Shown here: positions 11,052 to 22,830 of the stretch, in pieces
How the letters are laid out: each line of letters opens with the position of its first letter
Numbering within the stretch: the stretch's first letter is position 1
NCBI GenBank assembly: GCA_025094145.1
Contig: JALLLS010000079.1
Coordinates: forward strand, 99,637-163,636
Reading direction: 5' to 3'
Length of the DNA: 64,000 nucleotides
DNA from: Spinellus fusiger
Lineage: Eukaryota > Mucoromycota > Mucoromycetes > Mucorales > Phycomycetaceae
Notes under the pieces: generated by a model
The model's input: the letters and a program-made list of their open reading frames with translations, nothing else
The model's database searches: none
Told to the model about the DNA's origin: nothing
Translations under genes and position numbers: made by a program

Positions 11052-12634
11052 TTATTTTATTTTGTGGTACTTTTTGGAAGATTTAGGGAAAAGGGCATTT
11101 GCGCCAAGAATCAGTATCATGGCAAAATGACCAATAAAATAGACACTCTTATAGGCTTCCCAGGCCTTACTGAGATTCAACAAATCAAATCCAATGACAG
11201 AGTAGTATACAATACTGGTAGTTGTGATCCATGCTAAAACCTTCCAGGCTGCATGAATAATTTCGTTGCGGCTTGAGTAAGGCTTTACAAGTGGCAGTAG
11301 ACGAGCTCTCAATACTGACTCGGATAGAACACTTAGATACTCCATGGCAAAAGTAATAAAGTAATTAAGATGGAAGCCGTGCCAGATAGCAAGGAATGCA
11401 AGAGTAATGAATTGGGAGGCATTCTTATTGCCAAGGAATCTCATGCGTTTGAAGACATAGTACTTGGACCACAGATTGGTGTTGATATTGAAGGAGCTGA
11501 TAATATGGTCGATACTGGTGACTCTCTCATATACAGAAGGTGCTGCATTGGCCAGACCATCAAAACGGTAGAATCCTTCTTTGTCCATGCCATTGTATGA
11601 AATACCAAAAGAAGCGGTGGCACCTTTTATAGATAGATATAAATATTATTCGTTTAAGAAGACCAAAGTGAAAAAGAATACAATAATAAGAGTCAGCTCA
11701 ACAATTGGGATGAGTTGAATCCCAGATGAGATGTTTTCTTACCTTCAGTTAATATCCAAACACCAATGTACTTGTTCAATGCAAATTTACCGGCCATCCA
11801 CATAAAGAACACTCTTTTATAAAAGGGTAGGTTTGCGTTGTATTCTGATAAAATCTTGGAGGTAGTGTAATAGGATCCTATGAACTGTTGGGCCCCGAGA
11901 TAAACAATGGCCAACCCCACACAATGAATAATATGCAGCTTTTGTGCCTTTTGGATTTCCTCCCAATGCTGGATAGATGCCCCTCCATAGGGTGCTTTGA
12001 GCCACCGTTGATAGAGAGAAAAAGAGAACTGAGGCCCAACCAAGAAAGCTGAAGGAAAGAGAGAAAAGGCGAGTACTTTGGTAAATTCAGGGAGTTCCTC
12101 CAGGGAAGTATCAGTAAAGGAGAGAGGAAGTGGATTGCCAGTGACTATAGCAGCTTCTCCTGAACTCTTTTTGATCTCTGCTCCGTCTTGAAAGTCAAAA
12201 CTAAAGCCCATAAGACGTAGACACAGAATACATTGTGTCATGGTCCAAGAAATGTCGTATTCGTCTGTTTTTGTAAAGAGGTACCCCAGCAACAAATAGG
12301 CAGAGTTGAATATCCACACGCCTATTGTTGCTAGACGACGGTTTTGTAGATGATCCCCTACGTAGCATAAGGCATAGGAGACAGCTGTAGTAACAAGAGT
12401 GTGGTATATATTTGTTCCGTTGTAATAAAAGGCCAAAGCAAGACCAGCCACAAGAACAAATCTATTTCTATCCTCTACTGTGGATGTATTGGCCTTGCTA
12501 TTGAGAAGTGGTCGGACATACAAGTGGTTATAGACAGACCCAACTGGATAAGCAAGGATTAACGTTGTCAGCAATCTAACTGATGGCTCTGGTACTTTTG
12601 TAGCCCATGATAGAGCCACAGTAATTGGATTCAT
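11052..12634 (-). CDS. MBOAT lysophospholipid acyltransferase (LPCAT3/ALE1-like)
   Basis: Two exons, 12634-11743 and 11623-11052, joined across a 119-nt intron in phase 1, encode 487 residues with many hydrophobic segments. The N terminus (LSWATKVPEPSVRLLTTLIL) and the LVGPQFSFSLY motif match LPCAT3-type membrane-bound O-acyltransferases. After the splice come GISYNG, NINTNLWSKYYVFKRMRFLG and the signature LAIWHGFHLNY, whose histidine near residue 379 is the conserved MBOAT catalytic residue. The enzyme should transfer acyl chains from acyl-CoA to lysophospholipids in the ER membrane (Lands cycle remodelling). The C-terminal SSKKYHKIK is lysine-rich, compatible with ER retention. The start at 12634 gives the expected first helix. 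The reading frame is intact throughout. Confidence 0.9.
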
Positions 12635-14106
12635 GCCAGAGAAGAAATGCTTTGAAAGAAGAAAGATTGGTAGAGTATGTTTATTTGTTTTTTAATTGTT
12701 TTTATTCTTTTACGTAATGGTGTTCTCAGCCAGCGTGATGATTGGATAGATCCGTGTCTCCGTTGTTGAACTCAGTCACTTTTTCCCCCAATCCATCTGA
12801 ACACTGTTGGACCTCGTCGTTTGGATATGCAGTAAATAACCCAAAGGAAGCAGTAACAATAGGTCTTGAAATGGAAATGAGGAAACAATAACAGAATACA
12901 CTATAATACGCCACAATGTTACATAACATAAAGGTAAATAAAAGGCAACACATGTGTCTATCAACAATTCATAGGTGCCTCAACAGATGATACTCGTAGA
13001 ATGAACAGATAATGTCTAGTCATGTAGAATTTTGAATTGACATGCTTGATAGATGAAGTAGTAAAACCTTCTATTTGATTAACATTATAGAAAATTACGA
13101 GTATAAATGTAGGAGAAGGCATAAACCCCTCTTTTCTGTAAGGAAGCTTATTATACAGTGTATTGTGTGTATTCGAGGGATTCTATCCGAGTTGTGGGAA
13201 AAGTAAAACAATTAGTAGTATTTTAATTTAAGCTAATCTTTTTATGTTATTTTGTGGATTCATTTTTAAATACATAATAAAAAAATAATACCAGTAGCTA
13301 TTCTCAACTATACACCAGAAAAGAGTGTAATATAAAAGGAGACTGACTTTTTCTAATTCTTATCAAAGTGATAAGCTTTAGCATTGATGAAATACCAAGG
13401 AGAATATAGAGGCAACTGTAATAAATGAATAAATAAATAGATAAGTAAATAGATAAATAAGAAACAAACACCAATATTGTCCACCTTAATACATTTGAGA
13501 CCGATTTTACTTATAGTACATTTTAGTACAAGTGTGCTAATTATTGTTCCAATAGTACTTAACTTGGCGTGTGTCTTATTATGAATTATTTTTATGTTTT
13601 ATGTGCATGTTGCATGTTTTTTCTGTTCACAGGTTGTTGAAATGAAACACATTTTCTTAGAAAGATAGAAGTGTTGGTTAATCATCTTATCAGTTGTATC
13701 TCTTTTTTAATCTATGAGAGTACTCTTTCTTTTAATAAAAAAAATACTGTTTACTATTATATAATGTTTATTCACTATTGATCCTTATACTATGCAGATT
13801 AGTTTTGAAGGCTTCTATATTGTCTATGAACTATAGTTGGTATATGTCTCTTCAGTCAATAAGTGTATAATAAAGAAATATCTATTTACAAGTCGACTAC
13901 ATCTCATATTCATACAGAAGTTAGTTTATAACTATTTATTTTGTGACGTTTACTCTGATCCAGACAATATATAAACTATTATTGAATTATATGACTAACT
14001 CATCACTTGTCACTTGTCACTTATAATTTATCATTATAAATATATGAGTAATATGAGTAATAAATGTATGGTTATCATTTTGATACAAAATAACTCAAAT
14101 GATGTA
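12635..14106. other. AT-rich intergenic region
   Basis: Mostly structureless AT-rich DNA. Minus-strand frames at 12726-12967 end in a non-repetitive tail (YPNDEVQQCSDGLGEKVTEF) preceded by a possible acceptor at about 12867. This could be a lone 3-prime exon, but no upstream exon was found and no family recognised, so no gene is called. Confidence 0.4.
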
Positions 14107-14961
14107 CAGTCCCATGTAATAAATGACTAGACAAAAGATAAACTTTTATTTTTTATTCTTCAAAAATAAAATAGAGGTCTTTTTCTTTTCTTTTATAACT
14201 TATTCAAAAAATGACTTTAGTCAATGAAAATCAGCCAACTCTTAGACAAGAACATAAAGATAGTCCTATCAAAAGAAGAGAGCATGCTATGTTTATTAGA
14301 GGTCAAATCATAGGACAATGGAAAAGACATGTTACTTATCAAGAGATTTCTGACGATCTTGACATCCCAAAGAGCACAGTGGGCAGGATCGTTCTATTGT
14401 ATAAAAACAAAGGCATAACTCGGCCACAAAATGCATACAGGAAGACCTGAAAATGTTTCATCTACTTCAAAACTGGCTATTGTTTTTTTCTATTCACAGA
14501 AACCCTATGCAAACAATCGCATATCATTTGAAAAATATGAATGATGCAGGCGTGGATATTTGCCGTAGCACATTTTTAAAATACATGAATGAGCTCGAGT
14601 TTTCTTCATGTTCACCATCAAGAAAACCTTGCATGACATATATTCACAAGCATAACCAATACAAAACAGCTTGAATGATATTTGCATAGTGAATGGGAGA
14701 AGATCCCAAATGAATTTCTGGGAAATTTAGTGGATAGTATGCCAAGGAGGTGCTCTGCTGTGATGAAGAATAAAGGCTTTTCTACAAAGCAATGAACAAT
14801 ATATTTATAATAAAAATGTAGACAATCATCTAAAGAACAACCATTCCAAATCTTGTGCTATTCCATAAACCTTTTATTATGAACATCTTAGACTGATAGA
14901 TATGCCTTTAATTTTCAAAAAAAAATTGATTTTTTGTTTAGTCACTTATTACTTGGGACTG
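14107..14961 (+). mobile_element. Tc1/mariner deletion derivative, copy 1
   Basis: Terminal inverted repeats start CAGTCCCATGTAATAAATGA on the left and end TCACTTATTACTTGGGACTG on the right, flanked by TA on both sides (14105-14106, 14962-14963), the standard Tc1/mariner target duplication. The 855-bp interior keeps the N-terminal DNA-binding part and a C-terminal tail of a Tc1 transposase but lacks the catalytic core. A nearly identical copy lies at 37331-38153. Confidence 0.85.
14211..14795 (+). pseudogene. Tc1 transposase remnant lacking the DDE core, copy 1
   Basis: The first frame (14211-14450) encodes a helix-turn-helix of Tc1 type: RGQIIGQWKRHVTYQEISDD, then LDIPKSTVGRIV. A second frame from 14453 continues the N-terminal domain. 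The sequence then jumps to a typical C-terminal tail, SEWEKIPNEFLGNLVDSMPR and RRCSAVMKNKGFSTKQ, ending at 14793-14795. All three acidic catalytic residues are missing, so the copy can only move with transposase supplied from elsewhere. Confidence 0.8.
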
Positions 14962-15554
14962 TACATGAGTAAATTGAGTCTACTAAACACCCCATCTCAA
15001 ATACAACTATTAAACATTAGCCATCAGTGTATTTGCCTATCACTATTCTTATTAAAAGAAAAGATAGAAACCATAGGTTGTATTTGGGTTATCAATTATA
15101 CAAAGTAGAGCATTTGAGTAATACATTCAATACACTAGTGCATAGGGGAGAGAAGGAGTTCAGTACATATATTTGTTTTTATTTTCTATAAGTAGCAACA
15201 ACATGAGACTCTATTGTGACCTGCAGTAGATTAAAGGGCTATTCCTTATTATTTATGATACGTCAAGTGTGTTATTTTTTTAATGAGTTTCATAAATGTG
15301 AATGTAAGAATGTATCTTTTTCTTTTCTTTCACTGTCTTGTATTTTCTATTTTAAGAACTGTACGAATTATTATATAAACAAAAGTAAGATCCTGTCATA
15401 GATCTTATCATTTATTTGGCTTTCTCCCAATGTGTTATGTGTTATGTGTTATCTATAGAAGGACAGAGCTAATACTACAGGGCTTGTATACCTGTAGAAA
15501 GTAACCCTATTTATTTATTTCACTGGGTAATTCCTATTCTCCTTTTCAAACTAA
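14962..15554. other. Intergenic
   Basis: Spacer between the Tc1 derivative and the 3-prime end of the alkyltransferase gene. AT-rich; the short frames at 14902-15108 and 15216-15401 look random. Nothing recognised. Confidence 0.45.
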
Positions 15555-16290
15555 CTATTTATTCTCACTGCTTTTTATCCCACACACAGGTTTGAATATC
15601 TCCCTTTTCCCATCACTGTTGGTTACCAATCGCCCCAAGGTATCAAAGACACACCCCTCCTTGGCTAGTTTTGCTTTCTTATTGGCTACTTTGACAGAAT
15701 CACCCCATTGACCAGAGAATCCGCCCAATGTTAAATCACTTGCAATGACACGGTGACAAGGAATAGGAAGAGGATCAAATGGATTGTTTCTAAGTGCATT
15801 GCCAACTGCTCGTGGATGGGACTTGAGGGCATCACTGATTGCCTTATAGGTTGTGACTTGGCCTTTGGGAACCTATACCCCCACCCCCACACAAGAAGGC
15901 AGAGTAGGTACTTGTCTTATAGTTTTAACCTCACTATTCTTTACCTGAGCTACCAAATCATAAACAGAATAATGAAAGGCAGTAATAATACGATGCTTAG
16001 TAGGATGTTTGAAAGTTGTTCTTTCTTTTTTTGTAGCTGGGAAAAAACGAGTAGCTTTTTTAAAAATAAATAAATAAATAAATGTAAATGTATAAATGTA
16101 AATGTATAAATGTATAAATGTAAAAGTCAATAGCAGTACAAAGAAACAATTTACTTTCAATGTCGCTATCATCAGCAAGAGAAGTCCAAGCAGTCTTCTT
16201 TTGGGATGCCTTGGCTGCTTTCTCTTTATCCAGACGTTTGGCCTCTTCTTTTTCTGGGACTTCTTTTAATCGAGAGCGCAGAGAAGGCAT
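15555..16290 (-). CDS. MGMT: O6-alkylguanine-DNA alkyltransferase (methylated-DNA-protein cysteine methyltransferase)
   Basis: Three exons, 16290-16155, 16054-15945 and 15872-15555, with introns of 100 and 72 nt, give 187 residues. Exon 3 holds the whole active domain: VPKGQVTTYKAISDAL, then RAVGNALRNNP, and the catalytic motif PIPCHRV with the acceptor cysteine near residue 121, followed by LGGFSGQWG. The cysteine is present, so this is a repair-competent MGMT/Ogt-type protein and not an alkyltransferase-like (ATL) protein, which has Trp at this site. It removes alkyl groups from O6-guanine in one suicide step. The first 45 residues form a charged, lysine-rich extension before the domain. 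The gene is transcribed divergently from the GT69 gene. The A-rich intron 1 contains AAAT/TAAATG repeats. Confidence 0.88.
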
Positions 16291-16781
16291 AGGAAAGATG
16301 GCAGAAATAATACTAGAGAAGAAAGAGAAGCTGTGAATTGCTGTGAATAGGATACAACATCGCAGGTTGAACTTTCAGAAGAATAAGACTGGTACAGAGA
16401 CACTACTTAATAACCACCACCCAATGGTAGATGCTGAGTCATCCGAGACTAGCCAATGATCAGACACAAGGTATCCGAGATGATAGTGCTTCTTGTTCTC
16501 TTATTTCATACTTTGTCTCTGGCTCATGCAGGTGTCTATGTAGGTGTCTATAGGCTACTATTCATAGGCTACAATCCATAAAATACTCTTCAGATGGTGA
16601 TGTGTCTCTTAAGCAATGACACCCACAGCTCATGGAATGGTGTAGGGACTGAATATTACTCTCTAGAAAATCATGTTCCAGGCGCAGACTTTATCCTGTT
16701 TTTATTAGTCTATGCTTTATGTCCCTATGTTTCTATTACTATGTCTCTAGTTTTAGTCTGTGAGTACATTTCTTCATTAAG
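16291..16781. other. Divergent promoter region and possible 5-prime exon of the GT69 gene
   Basis: The GT69 coding frame is clear from 16782 but contains no ATG, so at least one 5-prime exon should lie here. A short frame near 16481 starts MIVLLVLLFHTLSLAHAG and is followed by a GT, resembling a signal sequence, but it could not be joined with certainty. No other gene is visible. Confidence 0.4.
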
Positions 16782-17965
16782 GGTGTACTGGGGTACTATC
16801 CACTGAAGCTATTCATTCTACTGCTTGCTTATCATTGCCTTAATAGAAAGTTCACTGAAGAACCTACACACTCTCCAAAACCCACTCTCTTTATTGCTGC
16901 CAATCTATACAATAACGAAGAAATACTGGATCACTGGACAGATCAAGTGAGCCAATTAATAGCATGGGTTGGAGCCTCTAAAGTCTATGTTTCGATCTAT
17001 GAAAATGGTAGTCCCCGTCTCTTTACACTCAACTAACAAACACTTCACACAGGAAGTACGGACCGAACAAAAGAAATGCTCGGATTATATGACCAATACC
17101 TCAATGAAAGCAACATCCCACATCGAATTATTATGGATATTACCAAGAAAGATGAGACCTATCGTCGAGTCCCTATGCTCGCTAAACTCCGCAACCATGC
17201 TTTGGAGCCTCTGCTGGAACAACATCCCCCACCAGAGAAGATCCTCTTTCTCAATGATATTTTCTTTTATGCTTCCAAGGCTATCCAACTGATCAATACA
17301 AAAGAAGGAGACTATGATGCTGTGTGTGGAATGGACTTTTTTGGTGAATTCTATGATACATTTGCAACACGAGAAGCAGACGAAAGATGGGTTGGATCTG
17401 GCAAATACCCTTATTTTGCACTTGAAGAGAGTAGACGTCTTTTGTACAAGGAAGAACCGATTCCTGTCTACAGTTGCTGGAATGGCATCATTGCACTCAA
17501 TGCTGAGCCCTTTTTGGAGGTAGTAACAGTGCAAATGTGAAGTGCGTTACTAGACTACTAAATGAATATGTTCAATAGCAACGTATTGAGTTTAGAGCTA
17601 TCATTCCTGATGAGTATGAGCCAGTAACAGAAGCCTCTGAATGCTGTCTAATTCATACTGATCTGCGCTCCCTTGGCTATAAACGTATTTACATTAACCC
17701 CACAGTTAAAGTAAGCAAAAAGACATGATGAACAAAGAGACAAAAGGTAGTAGACTAAAAGTCATGTATATAGGTATCGTATGACAGATTCCACTATTGG
17801 TACTCTAACTATCTTCTCCCTGTCCTCAATGTTTATTACAGATTATTTAACACACCCAACAACACAAAGTCAGTTACTGGAATGCAAAAATGGAATGCAA
17901 CAGTAACAGAAGCCTATCTATCAGGAGTAAACAAAACAGACTATGCTTGCTTATGGCCAGCATAA
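16782..17965 (+). CDS. GT69 family alpha-1,3-mannosyltransferase (CAP59/CMT1-like), 5-prime end unresolved
   Basis: Exons 16782-17007, 17053-17519, 17579-17710 and 17774-17965 join in frame. The first begins with a probable membrane anchor (YYPLKLFILLLAYHCLNRKF), as expected for a type II Golgi enzyme. The family core follows: TLFIAANLYNNEEILDHW, VSIYENGSTDRTKEML, ILFLNDIFFYASKA (the acidic metal-site region), DAVCGMDFFGEFYDTFATR, and a SCWNGI motif. The C-terminal exon ends DYACLWPA. Fungal relatives add alpha-1,3-mannose to capsule or wall glycans. The start codon is missing from the first exon listed, so an upstream exon must exist; acceptor TTCATTAAG at 16773-16781 was chosen by phase. 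Confidence 0.85.
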
Positions 17966-18510
17966 AAGCATTGATAGTAGTGGTATTTGTAGTAGAGATC
18001 CACCTAAAGAGCACCTATTTATCATTGAAAAGAAAATATCTTTATTAATGCCTACACTATATATTTTAATCCATTCTCACTTCTCTATTGCTTTAATAAA
18101 TCAAACACATACTCGTTTACCATACAATATATGGATATAAAGGCTTCATTGAATTGATCCTTAAAATACACTACATTGACAGCATGGGACTGTAGGATGA
18201 GTATAGAGACATAAGAGAATAATAAAACAATATTAATACCATCAACTTGTGAATAAATGATTAAGCTTGGAGTATGAAAAACACCAATAGTGCTATTGGA
18301 GTGAACAGAAAGTATCGATGGTTGTAATCCATCTATGGTATATACTTTCTTTTTTTTATTCGATCAAAAGAACATTTCTTTATCTGTTTATAATATAGGG
18401 TTTATTGACATGGTAAATGAAACTGAGTATATTAAAGGCTACATTTTGACAAAGCAGTATCCTCAGTGTCCCTGTATGAACTCTATAGATATGGATATAG
18501 AGAATCAACA

Positions 18511-18548
<38 letters not shown>

Positions 18549-19545
18549 AAGAACATAAAAATGAGTCATTGATTGATAGAGGAATGAACCAATAGGATCA
18601 TAAAATATGTATCCTTTGATACTAAAGAGATGGAACTACAAGGGAGGCTATTTTCAAGCCATTCATATTCAATATCAAAGTGACAGAGGTGTAGATGAGT
18701 CATAATAAATCCTAAATCAATCTCGACCCATCCTAATCTATTCCATTCTCCATAATAGATATAGAACTGTAGATCTTCATGAATGAAAAACAATGCTGTC
18801 ATTCATAGAAGCTTCTTAATAAAGTGGGAATGAACAGATAACTCATTGCATTCACAAGACGCATTATAGAGGAGTTAATAACAAAACAACAGCTGAGTAG
18901 CCTTCCCGTCTGTTTTGGAATGGTAGAAGGACATACAATCCTAGATCAGTTGTAAAGACGCGTTTTTTCTTCTTCCATTTTTCTGGTTTTCAGATGATGA
19001 TGATAATTTAGTAAAGATCGATAAAGGAGACAAAAAGGAAATAGAATAGAACAAACGGATAGCAAGAGATCATTATTATGTTCTAAAAGACAACAAATCA
19101 CAATGGCTACGGTTGTAAATCCAACACTAAATCCATGGCGCCATAAGAGAAGTAACTTGACATGGGATGTTCATTTCTTCATTATATACTGTGTAAAGAA
19201 GTCCTTGAGCTCAATGATTCAACTCAAGCAAAGCACAATCACCACGAATGGCACCATCTTTTCATGATGGTACGATTCTATCACTTTACTCTTTGAAATG
19301 TAATAATAAAAATAAAAGGATAGAGATCCAACGTGGCAAATAGAATTTCATTAGTACATCTTTGATGTCACCTTTCTTCATTCTTTGCTAAGCCTGTCTT
19401 TGAATGTTCCAATGTAGACTAGATTGAACTGCATGGTATTGTTCAAAATAGAATGGCAAAATGGAATCATTTCAAGTAGAGAGAGGAGAAGGAATACTAT
19501 AGGCATACAAACCAACTGTCTATGAAATCAATAAAGAAGAAAACA
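17966..19545. other. AT-rich intergenic region
   Basis: About 1.6 kb without a convincing gene. A dinucleotide tract, CA repeats running into GA repeats, sits at about 18509-18549. Weak open frames at 18335-18595 and 18566-18802 are not conserved-looking. Confidence 0.5.
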
Positions 19546-19553
19546 TATAAAAG
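19546..19553 (+). promoter_or_regulatory. TATA box of the CsbD gene
   Basis: TATAAAAG lies 68-75 bases upstream of the CsbD start codon, followed by a pyrimidine-rich stretch (CTTTCTTTTTTTTC) and an A/C-rich leader, a layout typical of strongly expressed fungal genes. Confidence 0.55.
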
Positions 19554-19620
19554 GGCATTCAGATTTGCTTTCTTTTTTTTCATTATCAAACAGTTTAATT
19601 AACACTACTACTACTTCAAA

Positions 19621-19914
19621 ATGAACCCCTCTAACACAAACGCCAAGTGGAACAAAGGTGTCGGAAGCGTCAAGGAGACTGCCGGTGACATGCTTGGTAA
19701 CGAACGCTTGCAAGGTGAAGGCAAGACCCAGAACTCCTCTGGAAACATGGAAGAGATGGGCGCCAAGGCTCAAGGCTACGTCTCTGGATTGATGGAGCAA
19801 GCCAAGGGTGCTGTCTCTGGTGCCATGGACAGTCTTACTGGAAATGACTCTGGCCGTGTTGAATCCAAGGCTCAGGAACTCTCTGGTGATGCCAAGAAGA
19901 AGTGGAACGCCTAA
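19621..19914 (+). CDS. CsbD-like stress-response protein
   Basis: A single exon of 97 codons. The sequence is a small, hydrophilic, Gly/Ala/Lys-rich helical protein with CsbD features: KWNKGVGSVKETAGDMLGNE, then MEQAKGAVSGAMDSLTGN near the middle, and a KKKWNA end. CsbD proteins were defined in Bacillus as general-stress proteins of unknown mechanism and are common and often abundant in fungi. Codon use is strongly biased (many C-ending codons such as AAC, GTC, AAG), unlike most neighbours, and with the clear TATA box suggests high expression. No intron, signal peptide or membrane segment. It converges on ATP11, 197 bp away. Confidence 0.9.
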   Translation: MNPSNTNAKWNKGVGSVKETAGDMLGNERLQGEGKTQNSSGNMEEMGAKAQGYVSGLMEQAKGAVSGAMDSLTGNDSGRVESKAQELSGDAKKKWNA

Positions 19915-20111
19915 TCCTCTTGTCCAAGACGACTTTTTTTTTCTTGTTGCTACTGATGCTTGTCTGTCCTTTTCCCTCCTTAAAATCTTCTTTTCTCTTT
20001 TGAATTGTTTTTGATTTTGTTTTTAATTGTAAAGAAAAGAAAAAAAAAGTTGGTGTCTTTTTACACAAGAATAAAATGTATCTTAAAAAATAATACACTG
20101 TGTCTACAAAT

Positions 20112-21329
20112 CTACACTAGGCTTTCTATCTCTTTTACTAGTGCTTGGTAGTCAAACTCCTGAGGTGCTTTGTGGAATTTCTCTAACAAGTTCATTTTAC
20201 GCTCACCCCCAGTAGCATAGAATTGTTGAAGAGCAAAAGCCAGGAAATGGGCATTGGATGTATCAATCATGCGTGGGTTGTCTGATATCTCGCCCTTCAT
20301 CAGAACAATGCCCTTGGAGTCTGAGAGTTCAGGGAAGTGATTGATGGTCAGAAAGGGGCGTGCTTCACTGCCTTTTGTCTTGTACTCCAGCAGTGAAGTG
20401 AAGTTGCATTGATGGAAGTTGAATTGTAATAAGAAGAACTCAATACCAGATTCCCTGGGCAAAGGCAGAATAAACTAGAAATTATTAAGTGTACATGTCC
20501 TTTTGTGCTTACCATTGGGTACATTTGGCTTCGTTTGTACAGTGTATCATACACTTTGGAGGGAATGACTGCACTAATACAGTCCTTGATAGAGTGGTGT
20601 TCATTCCAAATCTTGGTAATTGTCTCTACATTCTCGTTTTTTAACAATTCCATCTTTACTATATTATCTAGATTCTATGCATCATTAGAAGAAAAGAAAC
20701 AGTTAATTCCTATGAATTGCTATAGGTGTGTGTGTTCTCTGTGAGCTATCTTACAGGAGCAGAAGAATCATAAGGCATCTGTGCCCTTTGGATCACTTTT
20801 TCAGCTGCGTCTTTAGTTTGGGTCTTTGAAGGTGCAGATGCAACGCGGGTGACAGGGGATAGCTTGGCTTTTTTCTCGTTTACTAGTTTTTCCTTTGTTC
20901 TCTTTTTAAGCTCTTCTACTGAAATGCCTTTTCTATTGACTTTATTCAGACAAAAAGGCACACTGTGGCCTGCAGAGGCTTAAAAGTAAATACTTACTTC
21001 TCTGCTATTTTCTGTAATTTCTCTGCATATCTCATTTCATAGGTAAGCTCTACTTGAGAGATATAGCCTCTTTTGCTAGCTGGAAAAACAATAGCATAAC
21101 AGGAAACAACATTAAACCTATAAGCTTATCCTTTTTTTCATCCTTCTTCACTTTATATTCTATGTAGATATAAGTTACCATGAAAACGGCCCCATAAAGA
21201 CCCAGACACTTGCTCTGTAGGTCTAACATTCTCCATGGACCTAGCCATACCTTTGCCCATAGTGACTGTTCTGGCATAGTGACTAGCCAGTGTAGTAGCA
21301 AGACGTCTTGAGGCCACTGGGAAAAGCAT
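20112..21329 (-). CDS. ATP11: Mitochondrial F1-ATPase assembly chaperone ATP11 (ATPAF1)
   Basis: Five exons, 21329-21251, 21079-20998, 20932-20755, 20674-20513 and 20474-20112, splice in frame to 287 residues. The first exon (FPVASRRLATTLASHYARTV) is an Arg/Ser-rich amphipathic presequence. The ATP11 domain follows: LDNIVKMELLKNENVETI, AVIPSKVYDTLYKRS, ILPLPRESGIEFFLLQFNFH, FTSLLEYKTKGSEA, and KGIVLMKGEI. ATP11 binds free F1 beta subunit in the matrix during assembly of the hexamer. Introns are 171, 65, 80 and 38 nt; the last is among the shortest here. The start codon is 110 bp from Fanzor element B, which therefore sits in or against the promoter. The frame is intact. Confidence 0.9.
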
Positions 21330-22428
21330 ACTATAGACTCGATGCTAATGAACTTTGGCTGTGCATTCTTCTCGCGTGTCTTCTGTGTCTGCAAGTGTGA
21401 CTTGTTTATAGCATGGCTTAGAGGAGACTATCCGCCCTACACACCAGGAGATTTTTCTGGCCTTTAATCAGTGACACACGCATCCATTTGCGTCCAAAGA
21501 TTTCTTGCCTTTTATGGAACTGTATTTAAAATCAAAAGGTCTGAGGATATCCAAATAATTGTTTCCTTTTGTGGATACCTCAATATCAAATTGTATTATC
21601 AGTAAAATATATTAAAGCCATAGAGTTCCAGAAAGTGATTTTATTGTAAAAAGGGTTTCTCTCTTCCCTTGAAACATACATAGGACAAGAGGAAGGAATC
21701 CATCTCTGAATTTACTGAGATGTTATTATCGTATAGCTTTTATCCTTATAGCTTAAAGAGAGATATATAAAAGTAGCCTCAAGATCTATACTATGTAACC
21801 TTGTAAAAATATATCCTTTATTCTGTAGTAAAGGGCACTGTAGTTATCAACAAGACTACTAGAGAGATAAATGTATAGATATTTGGGTCTCTAGAAGGGA
21901 CAAAGAAATAGAGTATTAGTACAAAGGCTGGTCTAAGGAAATCAAAGAGGGTACATGAACAGGAACACAACACACAATTTGAGCACAACGGGTAACTAGG
22001 CAACTGTTCTTTAAGGAATTCTTTTCTTTCTAGAATGTTGTTGTAGTCTGCATTACTTTGGTAGTTCTGATTAAGTAAATGACTTGTGAAGTTTCGTTTT
22101 GTTCTTTTCTGTTCGAATATTAATACTTGCTAATTACACTGTCTGTTGTTCTTCATATCTTCTACTCTATTTTGTTTGTCTTTGTCTGGCATATAAACCA
22201 ACAGTTGTGATCTGGTGAGTGTTTGTGTATGTTTATTGTGTCTTACATGTTAGTCAGTTTCTATTGTATATTCTTTTATTTTAATAAACCCAGTGAATCC
22301 GTTACAAAGGCAAGAAGGTGCCAATGCAAGGGTAATATGACATACACATAGAGTACATTAATACATCTCGAACTAATTATTTTTACTATTATTTTATTAT
22401 TGAAAAGGGATATTGGCACCTAAAAAGA

Positions 22429-22830
22429 TTGGAGTATGATCCTACCAAACTGCTAGTCGTTGCCTATGGCACAGGAATAAAGGTAAAAGATGCAGCCAAG
22501 TTTAAAGGTCATCGTGTTGGTTTGACAAGAATATTATATCAATCACTGAAGAAGAGACAAAAGAGTGGAGATCTTCTTGTGGTTGATGTTGATGAGTTCC
22601 TTACATCAAAGGTAAATGTGATTGACCTCTCACTCAATATAAAATGCTCTTTTAACAGTTACTCTGTTTTGTTTTCTTTTTTTGTTCTCAAGATCTGCCA
22701 CACTTATAACACAAATAACCTCACTGAGGTATTAGTGAATTTCAACAATATCCGCGCTTGCCAAAGTTGTGGAATTGTTTAGAACAGAGATGTGAATACA
22801 TCAAAGAATATCTATACAATTGCAGAATAG
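22429..22830 (+). pseudogene. Fanzor nuclease C-terminal remnant, copy B
   Basis: The frame gives VVAYGTGIKVKDAAKFKGHR, then LLVVDVDEFLTSK with the RuvC glutamate. A GT-AG intron (22613 to about 22693) follows, after which reading resumes with ICHTYNTNNLTEVLVNF, RACQSCGIV, a stop codon (TAG in place of the Trp codon), and NRDVNTSKNIYTIAE to the stop at 22828. Copy A keeps that Trp. The first half of the zinc ribbon has lost one cysteine (CHTY instead of CxxC). The N-terminal half of the protein is absent. The gene is dead by nonsense mutation but the RuvC motif order and the intron remain readable. Confidence 0.8.
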
